DNA from: an uncultured Gemmiger sp.
GTDB taxonomy: Bacteria > Bacillota > Clostridia > Oscillospirales > Ruminococcaceae
Assembly (NCBI RefSeq): GCF_934561205.1
Contig: NZ_CAKTFU010000014.1
Location: 12,902 to 76,901 of the forward strand
DNA length: 64,000 bases
Direction of reading: 5' to 3'
Position numbers and translations under genes: made by a program
Notes under the pieces: model-generated
Told to the model about the DNA's origin: nothing
What the model saw: only the letters and a program-made list of their open reading frames with translations
Database searches by the model: none
Shown: positions 32,537-42,762 of the stretch, in pieces
Layout: each line of letters opens with the position of its first letter
How positions within the stretch are numbered: the stretch's first letter is position 1

Positions 32537-33427
32537 TCACCGTACCACTGCGCCGGTGTTGTCGGCCAGCAGGCGATGCACAGTAAAGTGGTTCAGCGCC
32601 CCCGGCTGCTGCAAGGCGGCCTCGGCCCGAACAAAGAACTCGTCATCGTCCTTGCGCACGACCGCCATGATGGTCGGCCCCGCGCCGGAGATGTAGACAG
32701 CCAGCGCACCCAAGTCCTGCGCAAGCTCAAAGACCTCGTCGCCGCCCTCTATCAGCGGCAGGCGGTATTGCTGGTGCAGGGCATCCTTGGTGGCCACACC
32801 CAGCAGGGCGTAGTTGCCGTCGCAGAAAGCGGCGGTGGCCAGCGCCGCGCGGGACAGGTTGTACACGGCGTCCTTGTGGCTGACCATTTGGGGCAGCGCT
32901 GCGCGCGCCTTGCTGGTCAGCAGGCGGAAATCCGGCACAAAGGCCGCAAAGGCAAGCTCGGGGTCGATGTTTTTCTTGACGCTGTACACCTGGCCCTCGT
33001 CAATGACGCTGGTCACAAACCCGCCCAGCATCGCGGGGGCAACGTTGTCGGGATGCCCCTCGATGGAGGTGGCCAGTGTCAGCATCTGGCGGCGGGTCAG
33101 CTTGTTGCCCAGCAGGGCGTTGGCCCCCAGAATACCCGCCACAATGCAGGCCGAACTGGAACCCAGGCCGCGCGCCATGGGGATATCGTTGCGCTGGGTG
33201 ATGCGCAGCCCCCGCAGGGGCAGCCCCAGCTGGTCGTAGACGACCCGCGCCGAGCGGAACACCAGATTGTTGGAGCCGGCGGGGACATGGGTGCCGTCCA
33301 CCGAGCTGATCTGGATGCGGTCGCTTTCCTCAAACGTAAAGACGTTGTGCATCGAAACCGCCAACCCTAAGGAGTCAAACCCCGCGCCCACGTTGGCGCT
33401 GGTTGCCGGTACGCTTACTGTTACCAT
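32537..33427 (-). CDS. thrB: Homoserine kinase
   Basis: GHMP-family kinase making O-phosphohomoserine, 296 residues. VPATSANVGAGFDSLGLA opens the fold, the ATP loop is PMARGLGSSSA, and VYISGAGPTIMAV is the third GHMP motif. It lies 16 nt after hom and 22 nt before lysC. Confidence 0.98.
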   Translation of the reverse strand: MVTVSVPATSANVGAGFDSLGLAVSMHNVFTFEESDRIQISSVDGTHVPAGSNNLVFRSARVVYDQLGLPLRGLRITQRNDIPMARGLGSSSACIVAGILGANALLGNKLTRRQMLTLATSIEGHPDNVAPAMLGGFVTSVIDEGQVYSVKKNIDPELAFAAFVPDFRLLTSKARAALPQMVSHKDAVYNLSRAALATAAFCDGNYALLGVATKDALHQQYRLPLIEGGDEVFELAQDLGALAVYISGAGPTIMAVVRKDDDEFFVRAEAALQQPGALNHFTVHRLLADNTGAVVR

Positions 33428-33443
33428 AGTATGCCGCCCCTCT

Positions 33444-34673
33444 TTATTCTGCCAGTTGTTTCATGGCCAGCTTTACGCTGCCGCCCAGTACCGCCAGCTT
33501 CTGGCGCAGGGCGTCGATATCCGCCTCGGTCGCCGCGTCGATGCGGCAGGCAGCCTCGCCGTCGGCCTCAAACAAGAGCTGTGCGTCCCCGGCCACGCTT
33601 TGCAGCACCGCGCCCGAAACGCCCGCCGCGCGGACGTACCACGGGTACACGCCGATATCTTTGAGCTGACCCTCCGGCTTTTCTGCCTCGGCCCAGAACA
33701 GGCTGTCGTGGATCTTTACGCCCTCTTTTAAGGCGTCGATGACATCGGCCACCACGGCGCTGGCGGTGGGCAGCTTGCCCGCGCCCTTGCCGTAGAACAC
33801 AACGTCGCCCAGCATATCGCCCCGCATCAGCACGGCGTTAAAGACGTCGTCCACGCCCGCCAGCTGGTTGGCGTTGCTGACCATCATCGGCTCGACCCCG
33901 GCAGCCATGGCGCCGCCGGCGTTTTCGTCGTACCAGGCGATCAGCTTGATGGCGCTGTCCATCTGCTCGGCGGCCTTGATGTCGGCCACCGTGATATCGC
34001 GGATGCCCCGCGCGGGGATGTTGTCGGGGTAGACGTGATGCCCGCAGGCAAGGCTGGCCAGAATGGCGATCTTGCGGCAGGCATCGCGGCCGTCCACGTC
34101 GTCGCCGGGGTCCTTGGTCTCGGCATAGCCGAGCTGCTGGGCAATGTGCAGGGCCTCGTCAAAGCCCATGTTTTCGCGCTTCATCTTGGTCAGCATAAAG
34201 TTGGTGGTACCGTTGACGATGCCGCAGATGCGGCTGATGTGGTTGGCGGCCAGGCACTGGTGCATGGGGGTGATGATGGGCGTACCGCCGCCCACGCTGG
34301 CCTCAAACAAAAAGGCGGCGTTGTGCGCCTTGGCCAGCGCCAGCAGTTCGGCGCCGTAGCCCGCGACCATCTCCTTGTTGGAGGTGCAGACGCTGCGGCC
34401 GCTTTCCAGGCACTTACGCACATAAGGCAAGGCGAAGCGTGTGCCGCCGATGGTTTCGACCACGACCTTGACTTCGGGGTCGTTTAAGATGGTGTCGATG
34501 CTGTCGGTAAACAGCGCCGCATCGGGCGAGGCGGAAAAATCCCGCACATCGAGGATGTATTTGACCTCCACGGGTTCGCCCACGCGGCGGGCGATGGATG
34601 CCGCATTGCGGCGCACAACCTCCAGCACACCGCTGCCCACGGTGCCAAAGCCCAGAATCGCAATTTTAGCCAT
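33444..34673 (-). CDS. hom: Homoserine dehydrogenase
   Basis: NAD(P)H-dependent reduction of aspartate semialdehyde, 409 residues. Rossmann GFGTVGSGV at the N-terminus; catalytic core GIVNGTTNFMLTKM and AETKDPGDDVDGRDACRK with the catalytic Asp and Lys; ACT-like C-terminal region (about 345-409). Follows the ACT regulator gene by 38 nt. Confidence 0.98.
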   Translation of the reverse strand: MAKIAILGFGTVGSGVLEVVRRNAASIARRVGEPVEVKYILDVRDFSASPDAALFTDSIDTILNDPEVKVVVETIGGTRFALPYVRKCLESGRSVCTSNKEMVAGYGAELLALAKAHNAAFLFEASVGGGTPIITPMHQCLAANHISRICGIVNGTTNFMLTKMKRENMGFDEALHIAQQLGYAETKDPGDDVDGRDACRKIAILASLACGHHVYPDNIPARGIRDITVADIKAAEQMDSAIKLIAWYDENAGGAMAAGVEPMMVSNANQLAGVDDVFNAVLMRGDMLGDVVFYGKGAGKLPTASAVVADVIDALKEGVKIHDSLFWAEAEKPEGQLKDIGVYPWYVRAAGVSGAVLQSVAGDAQLLFEADGEAACRIDAATEADIDALRQKLAVLGGSVKLAMKQLAE

Positions 34674-34711
34674 TGGTATACTCTCCCTTATCCCTATTCC
34701 CTTTTGCCTGT

Positions 34712-35140
34712 TTACACGCCGCGGTGGATCTCCACCACGCAGGGCTGGTGCGAAAGCCGCAGCAGCATTTCCTCCACCGACATCTGCATGGTGCCGGTGC
34801 GCACGGTGACCTCCACCTGGGCGGTACCGTTTTCGGGGCGGGACTGGTTGATGGTCATAATGGACCCGCCCGCCGCCGAAATGCCCGACAGCAGCGTTTG
34901 CAGTGCCCCCGTCTTGTCCAGCAGGGTGGCAACGACGGTCAGTGTGTCGCGGCCTGTCTCTGCATCAAAGACGCAATCCTTATATTTATAGAACGCGCTG
35001 CGGGAAATACCCGCCTGCTTGGCTGCCGCCGAAATGTTGGCGACCTCGCCCGATGCCAGAAGCTGCTTTGCCTGCAGCACCTTGCCGAAAACCTCCGGCA
35101 GGACATCTGCCTGTACCAGCAGGTATTTATGCTGGGTCAT
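34712..35140 (-). CDS. ACT-domain regulator (UPF0735/PheB type)
   Basis: A 142-residue protein with an N-terminal helix-turn-helix-like part (NISAAAKQAGISRSAFYKYKD) and a C-terminal ACT domain (TLTVVATLLDKTGALQTLL). It belongs to the small ACT proteins found ahead of hom-thrB in Firmicutes and probably senses an amino acid, likely threonine. ATG 35140 has GAGGAGG 8 nt upstream; an earlier TTG start is rejected. First gene of the ACT-hom-thrB-lysC operon. Confidence 0.92.
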   Translation of the reverse strand: MTQHKYLLVQADVLPEVFGKVLQAKQLLASGEVANISAAAKQAGISRSAFYKYKDCVFDAETGRDTLTVVATLLDKTGALQTLLSGISAAGGSIMTINQSRPENGTAQVEVTVRTGTMQMSVEEMLLRLSHQPCVVEIHRGV

Positions 35141-35183
35141 TGTGTTGCCTCCTCGCAAACAAATGTAGTATCAACGTGTACCA

Positions 35184-35212
35184 ATCTTACCACACCAAGG
35201 TGGTCGTTGCAA
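35184..35212 (-). promoter_or_regulatory. Threonine operon promoter
   Basis: Minus strand TTGCAA (35207-35212), 17-nt spacer, TAAGAT (35184-35189), about 40 nt before the ACT gene. No T-box is visible. Confidence 0.75.
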
Positions 35213-35308
35213 GGGGTTTTGGCTGATTTGACCGCTTTTTAGCACATTGTACAGGAACGTCGGTTGAAAACTCTGTGTTTTTGTGCGGCGGTTGACTGTA
35301 CACTGCAC

Positions 35309-35347
35309 AAAAACAGCCGCCTTTCGGCATACACCGAAAGGCGGCTG
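35309..35347 (-). terminator. Terminator of the class A PBP gene
   Basis: Minus strand CAGCCGCCTTTCGG with a perfect 14-bp complement, 6-nt loop and TTTTTG tail. Confidence 0.95.
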
Positions 35348-35366
35348 TATCATGTTAGGGTTTGGG

Positions 35367-37733
35367 TCAGGCGGCGGGTTCGGTAGGTTCGGCAGGCTGC
35401 ACGATGTAGGTGGCATCGGGCAGGTTATCCTCGGTATAGTAGCCCTTCTGCCCGCCGGAGCCGACAACGCCTGTAGCTGCGTTAAAGGACTTCTCTACGA
35501 CGTTTTCGCCCACAGGGAACTCCTTGTAGGGCAGGTCGGCCTGCAAGTCCTCCATCAGGTTTTTCCACAGCTGCTGGATAGCCTTACCGGTTTTGGCACC
35601 GTACTGCCTCATATCGGTCGGGCGGTCAAAGCCCCACCAGATTGCCGTGCAATAGTAGGGGGTCAGGCCGGCAAAGGTGTAGTCCTTGTTGTCGGAGGTC
35701 GTACCGGTCTTGGCGGCGGCGTCCATTTCGCCCTTGGGTGCCATGCCTGCGGCTGTGCCGCCGCCGGACTTCAGCACGTTGGTCATCATGCGGTTCATGA
35801 TGTAGGCCGTGTCGCTGCTGATGGCCTGTGTGGTGTTGATATACTTGGTATTATCGATGATAACGCGGCCGTTGGAGTCGGTGACCATCGTGTAGAAATG
35901 CGGCGAGGTAAACGTGCCGTCATAGAAAATGCTGTACGCACCTGCCAGCTGCACGGCGGTAAGGCCGTTGGTCTGGCCGCCCAGCACCAGAGGTGCCAGG
36001 TCCATGTCGTTGTCGGCGTCGATGTAGCTGCATTCCAGCGTGTCGTGCACAAAGTCGTACAGGTAATCCACGCCGACAATGTTGCCCAGCTGGACGGCGA
36101 CGGTGTTCAGGGATCGACGCAGGGCGTCGTACACCAGCACGATATCACCGTTGCCGCCTTCATTGCCGTAGTTGGTAGGCCATGCGCGCCAGATATCGTC
36201 ACGCGCCTGGGCCTGGGCGGAAAGCGGGTTGATCTTGCCGACGTAGGAATCCTTCAGCACCTTGTGGTCGGCGGCAGAGTAAAGCGGCAGGTCCTGAATG
36301 GGCGAGGAGTAGGTGATCTGCTTGTTGTCCAGCGCCAGGCAGTAGGCGCCGATGGGTTTCATGGTAGAACCTGTCTGGTGGGGCAGCAGGGCACGGTTGG
36401 TGCCCATGTCAACAGTCTTTTCGCCCAGACCGCCCGCAATACCCAGCACACTGCCGTCGTAATCCAGCACGGCAATGCTGGCCTGAGAGCGCACTTTTTC
36501 GTACACGCAGAGGTAGACGGTGTCATCGTTGGGATAGTTGGGGTCGGTGGATTCGCCGACCTTCAGTTCGGCGTTGGTTTCGTCGGTGTAAACGGGTACA
36601 TCGTCGGTGCCGTACACGGCGTAGCCGTCCTTGGTGATGGGCAGACCGGTAGCCTCGTCGTACTGTACCATGTCCCAGGTGCTGGTCTCGGCGGGGTAGT
36701 CGCGCAGGCAGACGGGTTCCTCGTGCCACATGGCGGGAATGACGCCTTCCTCGTCGAGCATAGCCTCCTCGACAGCGGACTGGACGCGGGTATCGACGGT
36801 GGACTCAATGCGAAGGCCGCCGGTGAAGATCAGCTCCTGCGCTTCCTCCTTGGTGTAGCCGAGATCGTTGATAAGCTGGCTGCGCAGCTCGGTGTACAGC
36901 GAGTCGGTAAACCAGGAGTTGTTGGAGCTGCGGGTCGCGTTGGCCTTGGCGGTGCTGCTTTCCACAACGGTCAGCGGCTCGTTGCGGGCGGCGTTGTACT
37001 CACTCTCGGTGATGTAGCCCTGGTCGAACATCTCGTACAGGACGTGGTTGCGGCGGCGCAGCAGGTTTTCGGGGTTGGTGAAGGGGTTGTAGCCCGTGGG
37101 GTTTTTACTGATGGAGGCCAGCACGGCGCACTCGGCCAGGCTCAGCTCGCTGACATCCTTGTCAAAGTAGGCGTTGGCACCCGCCTGCATACCGTGGATA
37201 ATACCGGTCAGCGGGATGGTGTTGAGGTAGGCTTCCAGAATGGTGTCCTTGCTGTAACGCTTGGCAAGACCCAGCGCGCGGAAAATCTCGCGCACCTTAC
37301 GCAGGGCGTCGGTCTCGTCGTCCTTGGTCAGGTTTTTGATGAGCTGCTGTTCCAGCGTGGAGGCACCCTGCTGTGAGCCGAGCAGAGCGTTGTCGGTCAT
37401 CATATTTAAGGTAGCGGCGATGGTACGCTTGAGGTTGATGCCCGGCTCGTTGCGGAAGTTTTTGTCCTCAACGGCGATGACCGCGTTCTGCAGGTTTTCC
37501 GGTATTTCGGAAAGCGGCACCTTGATGCGGTTTTCGCTGCGGGTAAAGTAGGCGTACTCGCTGCCGTCGGCGGCGTAGACGATGGAGGCTTCCATCAGAT
37601 GGCTGCTGTCCAGGTCCAGCACGGTGCTGTCGTTGGCGGTGACCTGCACCAGATACATGGCAAGCAGCACCGAACCGACGCTGGCCGCCATGATGCACAG
37701 GCAAAGCATACAGCCGATGAAGCCGAAAATCAT
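35367..37733 (-). CDS. Class A penicillin-binding protein (PBP1a type)
   Basis: Bifunctional peptidoglycan polymerase and cross-linker. A membrane helix at the N-terminus precedes a GT51 glycosyltransferase (VIAVEDKNFRNEPG with catalytic Glu, GASTLEQQLIKN), then a transpeptidase with SxxK in GSTMKPIG, SLN and KTGTTS. The listed start is the first ATG, but it has no ribosome site. The frame continues 39 codons upstream through a Lys/Arg cluster (AKKKKKPRRRRSIPG), typical of the cytoplasmic tail, to an ATA at 37848-37850 with AAAGGAGG 8 nt before it. No ATG, GTG or TTG exists in that stretch, so the full protein is probably 827 residues starting at ATA. Confidence 0.93.
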   Translation of the reverse strand: MIFGFIGCMLCLCIMAASVGSVLLAMYLVQVTANDSTVLDLDSSHLMEASIVYAADGSEYAYFTRSENRIKVPLSEIPENLQNAVIAVEDKNFRNEPGINLKRTIAATLNMMTDNALLGSQQGASTLEQQLIKNLTKDDETDALRKVREIFRALGLAKRYSKDTILEAYLNTIPLTGIIHGMQAGANAYFDKDVSELSLAECAVLASISKNPTGYNPFTNPENLLRRRNHVLYEMFDQGYITESEYNAARNEPLTVVESSTAKANATRSSNNSWFTDSLYTELRSQLINDLGYTKEEAQELIFTGGLRIESTVDTRVQSAVEEAMLDEEGVIPAMWHEEPVCLRDYPAETSTWDMVQYDEATGLPITKDGYAVYGTDDVPVYTDETNAELKVGESTDPNYPNDDTVYLCVYEKVRSQASIAVLDYDGSVLGIAGGLGEKTVDMGTNRALLPHQTGSTMKPIGAYCLALDNKQITYSSPIQDLPLYSAADHKVLKDSYVGKINPLSAQAQARDDIWRAWPTNYGNEGGNGDIVLVYDALRRSLNTVAVQLGNIVGVDYLYDFVHDTLECSYIDADNDMDLAPLVLGGQTNGLTAVQLAGAYSIFYDGTFTSPHFYTMVTDSNGRVIIDNTKYINTTQAISSDTAYIMNRMMTNVLKSGGGTAAGMAPKGEMDAAAKTGTTSDNKDYTFAGLTPYYCTAIWWGFDRPTDMRQYGAKTGKAIQQLWKNLMEDLQADLPYKEFPVGENVVEKSFNAATGVVGSGGQKGYYTEDNLPDATYIVQPAEPTEPAA

Positions 37734-37977
37734 GCCGGGGATACTGCGGCGGCGACGGGGCTTTTTCTTTTTCTTGGCCGGGGCTGCACCATCTGCGGGG
37801 GCCGTTTTGGCACCGTTGGTGGAAAGCTGGCGTTTCTGATTGGGTTCTATGGGAACCGCCTCCTTTAAGAGTTATAGACAAGATGCCGAGTAGCATCTGA
37901 TTGCAAACCGGTATAGAATGAATTATACCACAAACCGACGGTAAAAGTACAGCCCGGAATGTAAAATTCACAACTTT

Positions 37978-38007
37978 TTGAGTTTTTGCACATTTTTATG
38001 CCATACT
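37978..38007 (+). promoter_or_regulatory. Promoter of the BofC-like gene
   Basis: TTGAGT (37978-37983), 18-nt spacer, CATACT (38002-38007). The divergent PBP gene uses a TATAAT at 37922-37927 on the other strand. Confidence 0.55.
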
Positions 38008-38048
38008 AACCCCAAAGGTTTGCTATTCTCCAAAGGAGGGTGTTTTTT

Positions 38049-38348
38049 ATGCGAGAGAATTTTCGGCGTTGTGCGGTCATGTTGCCGTTGTTGGCGGGGG
38101 TTGCCCTGCTGCTGGCCCTGCTTGTTTTGTGGGCACGCCGCCCGCAGCCCGCCGCACCGCGGTATATGCTGCGGGACAACGGCGGCCACCCCGCGTTATA
38201 CACCGCCGACGGTGCAGGCCCCCTTGCGCAGTACGATGAAATTTACACCCGCCTTTTGCCGGAGAGCGATTATCTGAATTTGCAGCAGGGCATTTTGCTG
38301 GCCGACGAGGCAGAGCTGCAGGCAAGGCTGGAGGATCTGGGGCTTTGA
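38049..38348 (+). CDS. Small membrane protein with BofC C-terminal-like domain
   Basis: 99 residues: a short basic head, one membrane helix (about 9-29) and an extracytoplasmic domain. The YMLRDNGGHPALYTADG strand and the LPESDYLNLQQGILLADEAE..LEDLG end match the BofC C-terminal fold, seen in the spore intercompartmental signalling protein BofC and in many short membrane proteins of gut Clostridia. AAAGGAGG precedes ATG 38049. It is divergent from the class A PBP. Function here is unknown; the fold call is by motif memory. Confidence 0.75.
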   Translation: MRENFRRCAVMLPLLAGVALLLALLVLWARRPQPAAPRYMLRDNGGHPALYTADGAGPLAQYDEIYTRLLPESDYLNLQQGILLADEAELQARLEDLGL

Positions 38349-38383
38349 GGGGCAGAGTGGAGAGTTGAGAGTTGCGATTTGGT

Positions 38384-38408
38384 GTGCCCGCCGTGCGGGC
38401 ACATTTTT
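38384..38408 (+). terminator. Terminator after the BofC-like gene
   Basis: GTGCCCGC / GCGGGCAC stem with CGT loop, then ATTTTT; same module as at 10942, 47047 and 52240. Confidence 0.85.
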
Positions 38409-38449
38409 ATGATGTGGAAATTTTCCCGATGGTTCGATATGCTTTTTGA

Positions 38450-38606
38450 ATCGTAGGGGCGAGCATTGCTCGCCTGTGCGGTTTGCCCGTTAGGTTGATT
38501 TGCCGGGATGGCTGCGGCGGGCGGCATATATGCCGCCCCTACGGAGTACCCGTAATATTGTTGTTGCCGTTTTGTCGCGGGCGGGGCATGCCCCGCCCCT
38601 ACGGGG
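38450..38606. repeat. Cluster of three intergenic palindromes
   Basis: In a row: GGCGAGCATTGCTCGCC (38458-38474), GGGCGGCATATATGCCGCCC (38519-38538) and GGGCGGGGCATGCCCCGCCC (38579-38598). Each is bordered by GTAGGG or CCCTACGG on at least one side. The outer letters differ but the build is the same. No gene is present between 38349 and 38970. Confidence 0.8.
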
Positions 38607-38630
38607 TGGTGGTTTTTTGGTTATTGCAAT

Positions 38631-38915
38631 AACCGCAAGGCGGCAAGGAGGGGTCAAGACCCCTCCCTACGAACCAGCCATAAGAAAGAATCAAACGGGT
38701 AGAAAACCAACTTCCGTATTTTTTCGGCGGAGCCGTAAGACGGGAGCGGGTGGGCGGGGCGTCAAAAAATGTGTCTTGACGATTTTTTAGACCCGCCCGT
38801 CCGCGACCCACCTATTTGGGGTTCCAAGGGGCGAGTAGCCCCTTGGCCGTGCCCCGCGCCTCGGAACTAGCGGCAGTTTTCTCTGGTTCTCTCTTTTGCT
38901 GCCAAAAGAGAGAAC
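38631..38915. repeat. Composite ~285-nt intergenic element, copy A
   Basis: A second copy lies at 52313-52598. Shared modules in order: GGAGGGGTC palindrome, CCAGCCATAAG linker, CGGCGGAGCCGTAAGACGGG, a long stem GGTGGGCGGGGCGTCAA..TTGACG..CCGCCC, then two hairpins with copy-specific arms. In copy A these are CCAAGGGGC/GCCCCTTGG (38824-38846) and GTTCTCTCTTTTG/CAAAAGAGAGAAC (38886-38915, loop CTGC). Confidence 0.82.
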
Positions 38916-38925
38916 AAACCCGCAC

Positions 38926-38962
38926 CAAAAAAGGCAGCCGCCCTTTTCAGGACAGCTGCCTT
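38926..38962 (-). terminator. Terminator of the heat-shock operon
   Basis: Minus strand AAGGCAGC / GCTGCCTT stem followed by TTTT, 9 nt past the dnaJ stop. Confidence 0.85.
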
Positions 38963-38970
38963 GCCGCTAT

Positions 38971-40140
38971 TTACGATGTAAACCGATCTTTCAGGTTTTT
39001 GAAAAAGCCCTTGCGCTTTTCGTAGTTTTCGTCCCTGAGGGAGTCCTCAAAGGCTTTCAGGGCGTCACGCTGGGTGCGGTTGAGCTTTTTGGGGATCTCG
39101 ACCTCCACAATGACGTACTGGTTGCCGCGGCCGCGTCCGTTCAGATACTGGATACCCTGACCCGACAGACGGAACTTGGTGCCGCTCTGCGTGCCTTCCG
39201 GAATGCGCTGGGCAACCTTGCCGTCCACCGTGGGCACCTCGATCTCTGCGCCGAGGACTGCCTGCGAGTAGGTGATTGGCACACGGACGTAAACATCGTA
39301 GCCGTCGCGCTCAAACACGGGGTCGGTCTTGACGGTCACATGGACGATCACGTCACCGTTGGGGCCGCCGTTGGTGCCGGCGTCGCCCTGACCGCGCAGT
39401 GCCACGTTCTGGTCATCGTCGATACCCGCAGGGATCTTGACCTCCAGCGTTTTGCGGGCAACGGTCTTGCCTGTGCCGCGGCAGGTCTTGCAGGGGTTCT
39501 TGATGATGGTGCCGCGTCCGCCGCAGTGCGGGCAGGGCTGCTGGCTTTGCATAACGCCAAAAGGCGTGCGCTGCTGGGTCACGACATAGCCGCGGCCGCC
39601 GCACTCGGTGCAGGTTTCGGGGCTGCTGCCGGGCGCACAGCCGTTGCCGCCGCAATCCGGGCAGCTTTGCTGACGGTTCAGCGTAACCTTTTTGGTGCAG
39701 CCGTGGGCGGCCTCCTCAAAGGTCAAAATGACGTTGGCCTGGATATCATGGCCCTTGCGCGGGGCGTTGGGGTTGGCGCGGCTTGAACCGCCGAAACCAC
39801 CGAAACCGCCGCCGAACAAATCGCCGAAGATATCGCCCAGATCCACACCGCCTGCGCCAAAGCCGCCGAAACCGCCGGCGCCATAGCCGCCCTGACCGGC
39901 CCCGTAATTGGGATCGACCCCGGCAAAGCCGAACTGGTCATAGCGCTTGCGCTTGTCCGGGTTGGACAAGACGTCGTTTGCCTCGTTGACCTCTTTGAAC
40001 TTTTCCTCGGCTTCTTTGTTGCCGGGATTCAGGTCGGGGTGGTACTTTTTGGCCAGCTTGCGGTAGGCGCTTTTGATCTCGGCATCCGTTGCGTTTTTGC
40101 CGATGCCCAGCACCTCGTAATAATCACGTTTATCTGCCAT
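38971..40140 (-). CDS. dnaJ: Chaperone DnaJ
   Basis: 389-residue Hsp40 that delivers substrates to DnaK. J domain with HPD (KYHPDLNPG), a Gly/Phe-rich linker ([12 protein letters not shown]), four zinc repeats ([32 protein letters not shown]), then the C-terminal substrate domains. Last gene of hrcA-grpE-dnaK-dnaJ; a stable hairpin separates it from dnaK. Confidence 0.99.
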   Translation of the reverse strand: MADKRDYYEVLGIGKNATDAEIKSAYRKLAKKYHPDLNPGNKEAEEKFKEVNEANDVLSNPDKRKRYDQFGFAGVDPNYGAGQGGYGAGGFGGFGAGGVDLGDIFGDLFGGGFGGFGGSSRANPNAPRKGHDIQANVILTFEEAAHGCTKKVTLNRQQSCPDCGGNGCAPGSSPETCTECGGRGYVVTQQRTPFGVMQSQQPCPHCGGRGTIIKNPCKTCRGTGKTVARKTLEVKIPAGIDDDQNVALRGQGDAGTNGGPNGDVIVHVTVKTDPVFERDGYDVYVRVPITYSQAVLGAEIEVPTVDGKVAQRIPEGTQSGTKFRLSGQGIQYLNGRGRGNQYVIVEVEIPKKLNRTQRDALKAFEDSLRDENYEKRKGFFKNLKDRFTS

Positions 40141-40179
40141 AGAATCTATCCCCTCTGTTTTGGGCTTAAACCCCCAAGA

Positions 40180-40211
40180 GCCGCCGCCGGGGTTTGGGGT
40201 CCGGCGGCGGC
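40180..40211 (-). terminator. Attenuator-like hairpin between dnaK and dnaJ
   Basis: 11-bp GC stem GCCGCCGCCGG with perfect complement (40180-40190 and 40201-40211), followed on the minus strand by a weak T-containing tract. It could lower dnaJ relative to dnaK or stabilise the dnaK mRNA end. Confidence 0.6.
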
Positions 40212-40234
40212 CATAGCGGGTTTATTCAGTTACA

Positions 40235-42073
<1,839 letters not shown>

Positions 42074-42143
42074 TCAAATCTGCTTTGAAAACGGTGAATA
42101 TTTTTTGAATTTATGTGAACGGGTCTTGCGGCCCGGTCAGGCT

Positions 42144-42743
42144 TTATTCGGCCACCACAACGGTGGCGTGGCGAATGATCTTATCGCCGATCTTGTAGCC
42201 CTTCTGGAAAACCTGCACCACGGTGCCGCTTTCCTGCCCGTCCTGCGGCGGGACCTGCTGCACGGCGTTCATCAGGTTGGGGTCAAAGGGCTTATCCTGC
42301 GCTTCGATCTCGGTGATGTTCAGCTTTTCCAAAGCCTGCCCGGCCTTGTCCAGCGTCATCATCACGCCCTTTTTGTAGTTTTCGTCGGCACAGGCGGCGT
42401 TGGCCGCCATATCCAGCGTGTCGAGGATGCCCAAAATCTGCGTTACGGCGTGGGAAACACCGTCGTTGAATTTCTGGTCAGCCTCGCGCTGGCTGCGCTT
42501 GCGGTAGTTGTCATACTCGGCGGCGGTGCGCAACAGCTGGCTTTTCAGGTCGTCGGCCTTTTTTTCGGCGGCGTCCAGCTTGGCTTCCAGCGCAGCCGTC
42601 TCGTGACGCTTCTTCTCGTGCTTAGGCGCCTTTTCGGGGGCGGGGGCTTCTGCTTCGGTCTTGGCCTCGGTGTTGGCTTCCGTCTTGACCTCTGCGGTCT
42701 CCGGCTCCTGCGCGGCGTTCTTTTTTTCTTCTTCGTGACTCAT
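42144..42743 (-). CDS. grpE: Nucleotide exchange factor GrpE
   Basis: 199 residues: an acidic, disordered N-terminus (about 1-55), a long coiled coil (about 55-110, ending LLRTAAEYDNYRKRSQREAD) and the beta domain ending GTVVQVFQKGYKIGDKIIRHA. It releases ADP from DnaK. It follows hrcA by 19 nt. Confidence 0.98.
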   Translation of the reverse strand: MSHEEEKKNAAQEPETAEVKTEANTEAKTEAEAPAPEKAPKHEKKRHETAALEAKLDAAEKKADDLKSQLLRTAAEYDNYRKRSQREADQKFNDGVSHAVTQILGILDTLDMAANAACADENYKKGVMMTLDKAGQALEKLNITEIEAQDKPFDPNLMNAVQQVPPQDGQESGTVVQVFQKGYKIGDKIIRHATVVVAE

Positions 42744-42762
42744 TGCGGGTCCTCCTTACCTG

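Noticed and set aside
38384..38970. CRISPR-like array
   Set aside because: The repeats are palindromes of differing sequence and irregular spacing without a constant repeat-spacer pattern; no cas genes are nearby.
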